Of a stretch of DNA of 64,000 nucleotides, positions 23,785 to 31,514 are shown one piece after another. The stretch is from positions 1 through 64,000 of the forward strand of contig JAGOJY010000023.1 of the NCBI GenBank assembly GCA_017994815.1, given 5' to 3'. Origin of the DNA: Acidobacteriota bacterium. Its GTDB lineage: Bacteria > Acidobacteriota > Polarisedimenticolia > J045. The first letter of the stretch is position 1. Each line of letters opens with the position of its first letter. Made by a program: the position numbers and the translations under genes. The notes under the pieces are model-generated. The model made no database searches. It was not told the origin of the DNA and was given only the letters and a program-made list of their open reading frames with translations.

Positions 23785-24638
23785 AGCGGATCGCCGCGAT
23801 CGCGGTCGCCGCGGCGCTCCTCGGCGGGTGCGCCGCCCCGCTCGACGAAGGGTACCGGCGCGAGGTCGAGCGCTGGCGCGCGGAGCGCGAGGAGCGGCTG
23901 CGCGCGCCGGACGGCTGGCTCACGCTGACCGGGTTGGCCTGGCTCGCGCCGGGCGAGAACACCTTCGGCAGCGCGCCGGACAACGCGGTCGTGTTGGCCG
24001 ATGGCCCGCCGCACGCCGGACTGTTCGTCCTGGACGGCTCGCGCGTCGTCGTGCGCGACGAACGGGGGGACCGCGAACTGCGGCCCGACACCTCGGGACG
24101 GCCCGACGTGCTGGAGGTCGGCCGGCTGCGGCTGACGGTCATCGAGCGGGTGGGGAAGTACGGGATCCGCGTCAAGGACCCGGAGAGCCCGGTGCGCACC
24201 GGCTTCCGCGGCCTGTCCTGGTACCCGGTGGACGCCGCGTGGCGCATCGACGCCGAGTTCGAGCCGTACGACCCGCCGCGCGAGATCGAGATCGCCACGC
24301 AGGCCCAGACCGTGGAGCGGATGCGCGTCCCGGGCCGGGTGCGGTTCCGCGCCGCGGGCCGCGAGGTGACGCTGACGCCCGTGACCGAGGAAGGGGACGA
24401 GGGGCTGTTCTTCATCTTCCGCGACGCCACGAGCGGCCGCGAAACGTACGGCGCGGGGCGGTTCCTCGGCGCCGAGGCCCCGCGCGGCGGGCGGGTGACG
24501 CTCGACTTCAACAAGGCCTACAACCCGCCGTGCGTGTTCACCGAGTACGCGACCTGCCCCTTGCCGCCGCGCGAGAACTGGCTGCCGGTGGCGGTCGAGG
24601 CCGGCGAGAAGACGTACGCCGGCTCGCACGGCGAGTAA
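23781..24638 (+). CDS. DUF1684 family lipoprotein
   Basis: The 285-residue protein carries a lipobox (LLGGCAAP) and then a DUF1684-type domain: DGWLTLTGLAWLAPGEN, GKYGIRVKDPESP, FRGLSWYPVDAAWRI, and the C-terminal DFNKAYNPPCVFTEYATCPLPP block, which is the best-conserved part of the family. The biochemical function of DUF1684 is not established. The GTG overlaps the upstream hydrolase stop, and both look envelope-located. Confidence 0.85.
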   Translation: MKRIAAIAVAAALLGGCAAPLDEGYRREVERWRAEREERLRAPDGWLTLTGLAWLAPGENTFGSAPDNAVVLADGPPHAGLFVLDGSRVVVRDERGDRELRPDTSGRPDVLEVGRLRLTVIERVGKYGIRVKDPESPVRTGFRGLSWYPVDAAWRIDAEFEPYDPPREIEIATQAQTVERMRVPGRVRFRAAGREVTLTPVTEEGDEGLFFIFRDATSGRETYGAGRFLGAEAPRGGRVTLDFNKAYNPPCVFTEYATCPLPPRENWLPVAVEAGEKTYAGSHGE

Positions 24639-24725
24639 CCGGGACGTCCGGCAGCGTCCGGCGCCTTCGGATCCCGTTCCCGACCCTCCGCGAGGTTCCG
24701 CCGGGATCCGCACCGTCCCGGGAGC

Positions 24726-24764
24726 GGGTTGGTGAAATGCCCAGATCGCCTCGGCGTTTCCACC
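24726..24764 (+). repeat. Intergenic stem-loop sharing a 13-base arm with a second site
   Basis: The arms GGTGAAATGCC and GGCGTTTCCACC pair with small mismatches around a roughly 9-base loop. The 5' arm is preceded by CGGGTT, and the whole 13-mer CGGGTTGGTGAAA recurs at 45946-45958, again as the 5' arm of a hairpin. It lies about 110 bases upstream of the propeller gene at 24872. A run of T is absent, so it is not an ordinary terminator. Confidence 0.4.
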
Positions 24765-24838
24765 GGCGGCGAGCGCGCGGGCCTCGGGCCGGCCACCGGC
24801 AAGTCTCCGTGCCGGTTCGGGTTCGCCCGGCGGCCGGC

Positions 24839-24855
24839 ATGGCACATCCGTTGCT
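24839..24855 (+). promoter_or_regulatory. Candidate sigma-54 promoter before the propeller-OmcS pair
   Basis: ATGGCACATCCGTTGCT fits the sigma-54 -24/-12 consensus (TGGCACG-N4-TTGCW) with the required GG (24841-24842), ten bases, then GC (24853-24854). The one difference in the core is A for G after TGGCAC. Transcription would start near 24866, only about six bases before the ATG at 24872, which weakens the call or implies a nearly leaderless message. A sigma-54 activator is encoded at 43315-44730. Confidence 0.4.
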
Positions 24856-24871
24856 TACCGCTCCGGCAGCC

Positions 24872-25825
24872 ATGCGTGTATCGACCGCCATCGGGATCCT
24901 GGTCGCCGCCGCCGCGGCTTTCGCGGCGCACGGCTCGGCTCCCGCCCCGTCGGTCAAGTACCTCTACGGGCTGGCGAATTTCGACGGCAACCTCCCGGAG
25001 TCGGCCTCGCGCGTGCGCGTCGACGGCCCGCGGGACGAGGCCTACCTCGTCCAAGGGAACCGCGTCCGCGTCTTCAGCCACTCCGGGATGGAGGTCCACT
25101 CCTTCAGCCTCGACCCGGAACTCGGCTCGTTCTTCGACGTCGCGGTCGCCGGGTCGGGCGACATGTACGCGCTCGGGATGCCGCCGCGGCGCGAGGACGG
25201 GTCGGCCGCGTTCTTCGTCGAGCGGCTGGACTACCGCGGCGAGCCGGTCGAGACGATCGTGCCGCGCGGGGTCCCGGAGCACCTGTTCCACGTCGTGCCG
25301 AACCACCTCTTGCTGCGCGACTCGAAGCTGTACCTTCTGGCGTCGATGCAGCTCTCGCTGATGGTGCTGCGCCTCGACGGGACGGTCGAGAAGACGGTCG
25401 ATCTCGCGCCCGTGCTCGGCATCGAGGAGAAGGAGCGCGGGACGGTCGAGATCGGCGGGTTCGCGTTCGACCCGGCGGGCGGGATGCTGTTCACCGTCCC
25501 GCTGCACTTCCAGGTCGTCCACGTCGCGGCCGACGGGACGGCGAGCGCGTTCGGCGAGGTCGGCTCGGCGCCGGGGGACTTCGGCGTGCTCGGCTCGGTC
25601 GCCGCCGACGACGCGGGCAACATCTACGTCGCCGACAAGCTGCGCAGCGTGGTGATGGTGTTCGACCCGCGGCACGAGTTCGTCAGCGAGTTCGGCGGTT
25701 ACGGCGAGGCGCCCGAGAACCTCGTGCGCCCGGAGCATCTCGCGTTCAGCCCCTCCGGCAAGCTGTTCATCAGCCAGATGAAGCGCCGGGGGATTTCCGT
25801 GTTCGACGTGCACCAGGTGCAGTGA
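24872..25825 (+). CDS. Exported beta-propeller (NHL/6-bladed type) protein
   Basis: The 317-residue protein has a signal peptide (MRVSTAIGILVAAAAAFAAH) and repeated blades of the type DDAGNIYVADKLRSVVMVFD and FSPSGKLFISQMKRRGISVFD, which match NHL-like six-bladed propellers. There is no haem motif. It is the gene immediately before the OmcS homologue, and in Geobacter an NHL-repeat gene also sits next to omcS. I infer a role in assembly, export or decoration of the cytochrome filament, perhaps outside the cell. The ATG at 24872 gives the cleanest signal peptide; an upstream ATG at 24839 overlaps the candidate sigma-54 element. Confidence 0.75.
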   Translation: MRVSTAIGILVAAAAAFAAHGSAPAPSVKYLYGLANFDGNLPESASRVRVDGPRDEAYLVQGNRVRVFSHSGMEVHSFSLDPELGSFFDVAVAGSGDMYALGMPPRREDGSAAFFVERLDYRGEPVETIVPRGVPEHLFHVVPNHLLLRDSKLYLLASMQLSLMVLRLDGTVEKTVDLAPVLGIEEKERGTVEIGGFAFDPAGGMLFTVPLHFQVVHVAADGTASAFGEVGSAPGDFGVLGSVAADDAGNIYVADKLRSVVMVFDPRHEFVSEFGGYGEAPENLVRPEHLAFSPSGKLFISQMKRRGISVFDVHQVQ

Positions 25826-25888
25826 TGGGACAGCCGTGCGGTTGCCAGGGCGCTGGGCCCGGGACAATCGAGAGCGCAACCAACAGTT

Positions 25889-25985
25889 CTTCCGCGAAAG
25901 GCAAACCCGCCGTGAGGCGGGGACGCAAAGCCGACGGGTCCTTGGGCAAGGACGGCCGGGTTGCCGGAGGGAAGGGAGAAACACG
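25889..25985 (+). promoter_or_regulatory. Class I cyclic-di-GMP riboswitch (GEMM-I) before the OmcS-like gene
   Basis: All landmarks of the GEMM-I aptamer are present: closing stem CTTCCG (25889-25894) with CGGAGG (25965-25970); AAGGCAAACC ahead of a CCCGCC/GGCGGG hairpin with a GTGA (GNRA) tetraloop (25906-25921); the near-invariant GACGCAAAGCC (25922-25932); a second hairpin GTCCTT/AAGGAC (25938-25953); and GGGTTGCCGG at 25958-25967. The base matching G20 of the V. cholerae Vc2 aptamer is G, as in cyclic-di-GMP binders rather than the cyclic AMP-GMP variants. The Shine-Dalgarno GGGAG (25974-25978) begins four bases after the closing stem and there is no T-tract, so translational control is more likely than termination. 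Confidence 0.9.
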
Positions 25986-27227
25986 ATGAGGAAGTCACGG
26001 GTGATGGTCGTTCTTGCCACCGTCCTGGCGGTGGTGGGGTTGAACGCCTACGCGTTCCACTCCGGCGGCGTGGCAGAGTGCGAGGGCTGCCATAGCATGC
26101 ACTCCCCGGCCTCGAGCAGCTTCCTGCTCGTCGGCTCGGACCCGAGCTCGGCGTGCCTGTCGTGCCACGAGCACGCCGGCGACACCGGCCCCTCGAGCTA
26201 CCACGTGTCCACGGCGGCCAGCGACATGACCGGCGCCCTGAACCCCAAGCAGCGCACGCCGGGCGGCGACTTCGGCTGGCTGCGCAAGGACTGGACCGCG
26301 ACCGGCGGCGAAGACACCAAGGACCAGCACGGCCACAACATCATCGCGGCCGACAACCAGTACACCTTCGACCCGAACCACACGCTGTCGCCGGGCGGGA
26401 ACTTCCCGGTCTCGCAGCTCGGCTGCGAGAGCTGCCACGACCCGCACGGCAAGGCGCGCCGGCTCTCCGACGGCAGCTTCGCGGCGACGGGCGCCCCGAT
26501 CATCGGCTCCGGCTCGTACGACAACAGCGCGAGCCCGGCGGCCGGCCAGGCGGTCGGCATCTACCGCCTGCTGTGGGGTCCGGACTCCCCGGACAAGCCG
26601 ACCAACGCCAACTACACCAGCTACGCCGTGGCCGTGTCCCCCTCCACTTACAACCGCACCGAGGCCGTGACCCAGACGCGGGTGGCCTACGGCGGCGGCG
26701 CGGGCGCGAACTCGTGGGGCAAGTGGTGCGGCGCGTGCCACGGTGAGTTCGACGGTCCGGACAAGACCGAGCACCACCCGATGGTGGCCCTCGGCTCCGA
26801 CATCGCCACGATCTACGGCACCTACGTCAGCTCGGGCAACCTCACCGGCGACCCGGCCAACTCGTACCTGTCGCTCGTTCCGTTCGCCGAGGCGACCGAC
26901 AACATCGACATGCTGAAGCCGCACGCCAAGAACGGGACCTACATGATCGGCCCGTCGGCCAGCGACGCCGTGACCTGCATGTCGTGCCACCGCGCGCACG
27001 CCTCCGGCTTCATTCACGCGCTGCGCTTCTACTACTCGTGGGAGTTCATGACCTACGACGGCAAGTACCCCGGTCTCGACAACCCCTCGATGAGCGGTTC
27101 GCGCAAGGCGGTCCAGGCCCAGGGCCGCAACATGCAGGATTTCAAGGACGCGTACTACGACCGCGAGCCGAACTTCGTCGGGACGTACAACCGCGTGCTC
27201 TGCAACAAGTGCCACGCGCAGGACTGA
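25986..27227 (+). CDS. omcS: Six-haem c-type cytochrome, OmcS homologue (candidate nanowire subunit)
   Basis: The 413-residue protein has a signal peptide cleaved after AYA (residue 23), giving a mature N-terminus FHSGGVAECEGCH that matches Geobacter OmcS as I know it. Six CxxCH motifs lie at 32-36, 57-61, 147-151, 248-252, 331-335 and 406-410, the OmcS number and spacing, within OmcS-like blocks: HAGDTGPSSYH, TPGGDFGW, SCHDPHGK, SPSTYNRTEAVTQTRVAYG, CHRAHASGF and the C-terminal LCNKCHAQD. OmcS polymerises outside the cell into micrometre filaments in which stacked haems conduct electrons. The long haem-free segments that form subunit contacts in OmcS are retained. Translation is probably controlled by the riboswitch directly upstream; a terminator follows at 27266. 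Polymerisation here is inferred. Confidence 0.93.
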   Translation: MRKSRVMVVLATVLAVVGLNAYAFHSGGVAECEGCHSMHSPASSSFLLVGSDPSSACLSCHEHAGDTGPSSYHVSTAASDMTGALNPKQRTPGGDFGWLRKDWTATGGEDTKDQHGHNIIAADNQYTFDPNHTLSPGGNFPVSQLGCESCHDPHGKARRLSDGSFAATGAPIIGSGSYDNSASPAAGQAVGIYRLLWGPDSPDKPTNANYTSYAVAVSPSTYNRTEAVTQTRVAYGGGAGANSWGKWCGACHGEFDGPDKTEHHPMVALGSDIATIYGTYVSSGNLTGDPANSYLSLVPFAEATDNIDMLKPHAKNGTYMIGPSASDAVTCMSCHRAHASGFIHALRFYYSWEFMTYDGKYPGLDNPSMSGSRKAVQAQGRNMQDFKDAYYDREPNFVGTYNRVLCNKCHAQD

Positions 27228-27265
27228 TCGGCGCCGGCACCGGTCCTGGTCGATTTTGACCCGCG

Positions 27266-27297
27266 AGGGGGCTGGCACCGCCAGCCCCCTTGCTTAT
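27266..27297 (+). terminator. Intrinsic terminator after the OmcS-like gene
   Basis: GGGGGCTGGC and GCCAGCCCCC (27267-27276 and 27280-27289) form a perfect 10-base stem, extended by an A-T pair, with a three-base ACC loop, followed by TTGCTTATT. It lies 39 bases after the stop codon and separates the abundant filament subunit from the assembly and conduit genes downstream, which should allow differential expression. Confidence 0.9.
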
Positions 27298-27339
27298 TAA
27301 ATACCCCCGTCGTGGTCGGGCCCTGAACGCGAGGTGTGA

Positions 27340-28728
27340 ATGCGACTGAGCTGGATCGTCCTGCCGTGCGCCCTCGCGCTCGCGGCGTGCACGACGGCGG
27401 TCCGGCCGGTGGCGGAGCCGCTCGCCCGCGACGCGGGCGAGGGGCTGATCTACGTCTACATCCGCCCGCCGGCCGCAGCCGGTGCGGCGGCGCTCCCGCT
27501 GCAATCGGCCGCCGTCGCGCGCGAGGACGGCGCCGAACTTCCCCTGCGCCTGGACCTGCAGGAGATCCGGGCCGGAGGCGTCCCGCGCGAGACGCTTTTG
27601 GCCCACGGCGCGGTCGCCGCCGGGCGCTTCTCGGCGGTGGTCCTGCGCACCGCCGAGGCCGCGGAGATTCGCGTCCCGGTCGCGTTCCAGCTGCCGGCGC
27701 GGCAGTCGGCGGTGCTGTCGTTGATCCCCGAGCCGCCGCAGGCCGTGGCCGACGCGCGCGGGCCGTTCGCGGTGGAACTCGCGCCGCGTCCCGCGGTCGG
27801 TGTCCTGGCGCTGGTCTCCTGCCCCGACGAAGGGACGCTGGCGCTGCTCGACAAGCGCTCCGGGCGCGTGGGCGCGGTCGTCCCGGCCGGCCGCGGCGTG
27901 CGCGGCATCGCGGTCGATCCGAGCCGGCGCCGCGCGTACGTCGCCGTCGCCGGCGAGGACGCCCTGGCCGCGATCGACCTCGACCGCGCCGCGCTGGCCG
28001 AGGTGCGGGCGACGTCCGCCGGGGACGAACCGTACGATCTCGCGCTCACGCCCGACGGCCGCGTCCTCGTCGTCGCCAACTTCGGCGCGGCCAGCGTCTC
28101 GTTCGTCGACGCGGAGAGCCTCGGCGAGATCCGGCGGATCAGCGTGGGCGACGGCCCGGCCGCGCTGGTGCTCGACAACTCCGGGCGCGGCCTGTTCGTC
28201 CTGAACAGCCGCGCCTCGACGATCAGCGTGATCGAGGTCCTGGCGCGGACGGGCGACCTCGACCCGGCGCTGGTGCAGACGTTCACCGTCGAGCCCGGGC
28301 CGTTCCGCGCCCGGCTCGACCGCGCGCAGCGGCGGCTGTGGGTGATCCACGACGGCTCGCCGTACCTCGTCGAGGTCGACGCCCAGGCGGCGCTCGGCGG
28401 CGCCGCGGCGCCGGTCGTGAATCGCGTCCTGCTCGGCTCGCCGGCCACCGCGATCGCGCTCGACCGGACCGACCGGATCCACGTCGCGCGACGCGACGGC
28501 ACCGGGATCGACGTCTACGACCCGCTGTCGCGCTTGCCGATCGACACGCTGCCGCTCGCCGGGCCCATCGCCTACCTCGCGCTCGACGCCGACAACGACG
28601 TGCTCGGGGCCGCCTGCGGCGAGCCGCCGGCGGCCCGCGCGTTCGGCCTGCTCCGCCGCGCGCCGGCGTGGCTGGCGGACATCGGGACGCGGGCCGGCTA
28701 CGTGGCGTTCGTGGGTTCGCGGCCGTGA
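27340..28728 (+). CDS. Lipoprotein with YVTN-like beta-propeller
   Basis: The 462-residue protein has a lipobox (LALAACTT) and an N-terminal domain of about 140 residues, then blades of the YVTN type: DPSRRRAYVAVAGEDALAAIDLD, TPDGRVLVVANFGAASVSFVD, DNSGRGLFVLNSRASTISVIE and later repeats. No haem motif is present. It starts after the terminator and overlaps the outer-membrane barrel gene as GTGA, so it probably partners that barrel at the outer membrane. An extracellular or periplasmic scaffolding role in the electron transfer locus is inferred. Confidence 0.78.
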   Translation: MRLSWIVLPCALALAACTTAVRPVAEPLARDAGEGLIYVYIRPPAAAGAAALPLQSAAVAREDGAELPLRLDLQEIRAGGVPRETLLAHGAVAAGRFSAVVLRTAEAAEIRVPVAFQLPARQSAVLSLIPEPPQAVADARGPFAVELAPRPAVGVLALVSCPDEGTLALLDKRSGRVGAVVPAGRGVRGIAVDPSRRRAYVAVAGEDALAAIDLDRAALAEVRATSAGDEPYDLALTPDGRVLVVANFGAASVSFVDAESLGEIRRISVGDGPAALVLDNSGRGLFVLNSRASTISVIEVLARTGDLDPALVQTFTVEPGPFRARLDRAQRRLWVIHDGSPYLVEVDAQAALGGAAAPVVNRVLLGSPATAIALDRTDRIHVARRDGTGIDVYDPLSRLPIDTLPLAGPIAYLALDADNDVLGAACGEPPAARAFGLLRRAPAWLADIGTRAGYVAFVGSRP

Positions 28729-30890
28729 CGCGGGGCCGCCCGGGGTGGTCCCGCGCGCTCGCGCGGTGGGCGGTCCTCCTGGGCGCCGCGCTGCCGGCCG
28801 TCGGCCAGTCGCTGGACGGCTACGTCGAGGTGCAAGCCACGCACGGCGACGAGACCACGACGGCGGAGGGGGACCGGCCCCAGGAGAGCGACTTCGACAC
28901 GCTGGTCGAGCGCCTCAGCGCGACCTACCTGCAGCCGCTGTGGCCCAACCTGCAGCTCTCGTTCGGCGGCTTCTTCGAGCGGACCGCCAGCGACGGTACG
29001 ATCGCGGGGCAGGACTTCGACTCGACGCTGACGCGCCAGCGACCGTTCGCCTCGCTGCGGCTGCGCACGCCGACGCTGCGCGGCGAGGCGCTGGTCGAGC
29101 GCTTCGAGACGCGCAGCGACGCCAACCGCGTGACCCGCGACACGTTCTCGCTCGTCGGCGGGTGGTTCCCCAACAACACCGATTACGCGCAGTTGCGCTG
29201 GTTCCAGAGCGACGAGGCCGACCGCGGGCGCGAGGACCTGGACCGGCGGCAGGATTCTCTGAGCCTGACCGCGCAGTACCGCCCGACGGACTGGCTCGGG
29301 CTGCAGTACCGCGGCGCTTTGGACGGCGACGAGAACCGGCTCGAGGAGACCAAGGTCGAAACGGAATCGCACAACGTGCGGGTGATGTTCGACCGCTCGT
29401 TCTGGGATCGCCGCTGGGTCGTGGCCTCGGACTACAACGTCAACATCCGCGACGTCGAGGTGACCGCGCCGCCGGGGGCCGAGGTCGAGTTGCCGCTCGC
29501 CGCCGTGCAAGGGCTGTCCGCGATCGACGACACGCCCGACGAGGGCGTACTGGAAGCGAACCCGGCGCTGATCGACGGCAACCTGGCGGTCTCGTCCGGG
29601 ATCAACCTCGGCCTGCCGCCCGCCGGCGGCGAGGACCGGCCGCGCAACTTCGGCCTCGACTTCGGCCTGCCGACCGACGTCGACCGGCTGCGCGTCACGA
29701 TCGACGACCTCGGCGGCCGCGACTTGCCGCCGCAGATCGCCGACAGCTTCTCGTGGGACGTCTGGGTCAGCGACGACAACTTCCGCTGGCGCCGGCACCA
29801 GCGCCTCGGCAGCGCGCCGTTCCGCGACATCGACCGGCGCTGGGAGCTGGACTTCGAGACGGTCGAGACGCGCTACATCAAAGTCGTCGTGCGCCCGCTT
29901 GCACCGGGCGTGCGCGACGCGACGCAGTTCCCGGAGATCTTCGTCACCGAGGTGCAGGGCCTGCGCCGGGCGCGGGTCGAGCAGCCGGACCGCCGCACGA
30001 CCGAGCTGTTCACGTTCAACAGCCGGCTGCGCCTGCTCGACGTGCCGAGCCTGTACTACGAGCTGAACTACCTCTTGAACCGGGCCGACGACAGCCCCGA
30101 CCGCACGACGCTGTCCAACGGCCTCGCGCTCTCGCACGCCTTCGCGCGGATCTGGGCGCTCTCGGCGCGGCTGGCCCGCGAGACCGGCGAGGAGCGCGAC
30201 GAGGACCGCACTGCCGACTACTACTCCGCCTCGCTCTCGGCCGCGCCGCTCGACACCCTGCGCTCCTCGGTCCTCGTCAGCGGGCGGCGCGAGCGCTTCG
30301 GCGAGACGCGGCAGAACATCGACACGGTGCTGTACAACGCGACCGCGGCGCTCTACCGCGGGATCGACCTCAACGTCAACCTGGGCAAGTCGTTCCTCAG
30401 GGACGAAACCGACCGGCGGACCGAGACCGACATCGCCAACGTCTCCGCCAGCTTCGTCCCGAACCGCTACGGCTCCCTGACGCTGACGTACCAGGACGAC
30501 TCGCGGACCTCCACCGGCGGCGGGCGCCGCACCGAAAAGGACCCGAACCGGTCGATCGAGCTGAGCGCCACGTTCAGCCCGTTCTCGACGCTGTACGTGT
30601 TCGCCTCGCACCGGGTCGAGGACCGCGCCGACTTCGACCGGCGCACCTTGCGCAGCTACAACGTGAGCTGGTCGCCGTTCCCGTACGGGAGGCTGCGGTT
30701 CCACTTCTACTACGACCAGACGTTCGACTCGGAGCTGGACGTTGTCACCACGCTGTGGGGGCCGGGCATCCGCTGGAACGTGACCCCGCGCGCCTATCTC
30801 GATTTCAGCTACCAGGACACGGCCCAGGACTCGAACCTCTCGGACCTGGACCGCGGCGTGTACTCCCTGGTGGCCCGTGTGGCGTTCTGA
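28725..30890 (+). CDS. Large outer-membrane beta-barrel with inserted F5/8 (discoidin)-like domain
   Basis: The 721-residue protein has a signal peptide (LGAALPAVGQ) and many alternating amphipathic strands ending in Phe (SLVARVAF), the outer-membrane insertion signature. Residues about 255-412 interrupt the barrel pattern with a domain resembling F5/8 type C (discoidin) modules: NLAVSSGINLGL, LRVTIDDLGG, WDVWVSDDNFRWRRH and TRYIKVVVRPLAPG. Such modules bind sugars or surfaces. Position between the propeller lipoprotein and the multihaem genes suggests that it is the porin through which a periplasmic cytochrome delivers electrons, or through which the filament subunit is secreted. It is not clearly an MtrB homologue. 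Confidence 0.8.
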   Translation: MTRGRPGWSRALARWAVLLGAALPAVGQSLDGYVEVQATHGDETTTAEGDRPQESDFDTLVERLSATYLQPLWPNLQLSFGGFFERTASDGTIAGQDFDSTLTRQRPFASLRLRTPTLRGEALVERFETRSDANRVTRDTFSLVGGWFPNNTDYAQLRWFQSDEADRGREDLDRRQDSLSLTAQYRPTDWLGLQYRGALDGDENRLEETKVETESHNVRVMFDRSFWDRRWVVASDYNVNIRDVEVTAPPGAEVELPLAAVQGLSAIDDTPDEGVLEANPALIDGNLAVSSGINLGLPPAGGEDRPRNFGLDFGLPTDVDRLRVTIDDLGGRDLPPQIADSFSWDVWVSDDNFRWRRHQRLGSAPFRDIDRRWELDFETVETRYIKVVVRPLAPGVRDATQFPEIFVTEVQGLRRARVEQPDRRTTELFTFNSRLRLLDVPSLYYELNYLLNRADDSPDRTTLSNGLALSHAFARIWALSARLARETGEERDEDRTADYYSASLSAAPLDTLRSSVLVSGRRERFGETRQNIDTVLYNATAALYRGIDLNVNLGKSFLRDETDRRTETDIANVSASFVPNRYGSLTLTYQDDSRTSTGGGRRTEKDPNRSIELSATFSPFSTLYVFASHRVEDRADFDRRTLRSYNVSWSPFPYGRLRFHFYYDQTFDSELDVVTTLWGPGIRWNVTPRAYLDFSYQDTAQDSNLSDLDRGVYSLVARVAF

Positions 30891-30906
30891 TGGAAGGGGA
30901 CGAACG

Positions 30907-31503
30907 ATGACGCCGCGACACCGTCTTGCCGTCGCACTGTGGGCCGGGCTCCTGTTCCTCGGCGCCGTGGCCGTTCCCGGCTGCGCCGCGCGCCGGCCGG
31001 CCGACGTGACGTTCCACGACCCGAACATGGACTTCAGCCTCGTGCAGCGCGCCGCCGTGCTGCCGTTCGCCAACCTGACGACCAACCAGGCCGCCGGGGA
31101 GCGCGTGCGCGACGTGTTCATGACGATGCTGCAGGCGACCGGCTCGGTCTACGTGCTGCCGCCGGGCGAGGTCGCGCGCGGCCTCGGGCGCGCGCGCGTC
31201 GCGAACCCGGCGCAGCCCACGCCCGAGGAGGTCACCAGCCTGGCCAAGGAACTCGGGGCGAACGCCGTCATCGCCGGGACCGTGCGCGAGTACGGCGAGG
31301 TGCGCTCCGGCAACGCCAGCGGCAACGTGATCGCGCTGAGCCTGCAGATGTTCGAGGCCGATTCGGGCCGGCTGATCTGGAGCGCCTCGTCGAGCAAGGG
31401 CGGGATCACGGCCAAGGACCGCATGCTCGGCACCGGCGGCGAGCCGATGAACGACGTCACCGAGCAGGCGGTACACGACCTGCTCGACAAGCTGTTCGAG
31501 TAG
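30907..31503 (+). CDS. Lipoprotein with CsgG/TolB-N-like fold
   Basis: The 198-residue protein has a lipobox (VAVPGCAA) and one alpha/beta domain with the pattern AAVLPFANLTTNQAAGERVRD, GANAVIAGTVREYG and LSLQMFEADSGRLIWSAS. This pattern is shared by LpoB, CsgG and the GNA1162-type lipoproteins. CsgG itself is the curli secretion pore, so an export or outer-membrane assembly role is possible here. GGAAGGGG precedes the ATG at a good distance, which places the start at 30907. The next gene has two copies of the same domain. Confidence 0.72.
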   Translation: MTPRHRLAVALWAGLLFLGAVAVPGCAARRPADVTFHDPNMDFSLVQRAAVLPFANLTTNQAAGERVRDVFMTMLQATGSVYVLPPGEVARGLGRARVANPAQPTPEEVTSLAKELGANAVIAGTVREYGEVRSGNASGNVIALSLQMFEADSGRLIWSASSSKGGITAKDRMLGTGGEPMNDVTEQAVHDLLDKLFE

Positions 31504-31514
31504 GGCGGACTTCG

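Noticed and set aside
25889..25970. Cyclic AMP-GMP (GEMM-Ib) specificity of the riboswitch, as in some Geobacter cytochrome leaders.
   Set aside because: My alignment to Vc2 gives G at position 20, as in cyclic-di-GMP aptamers; only a binding test can decide finally.
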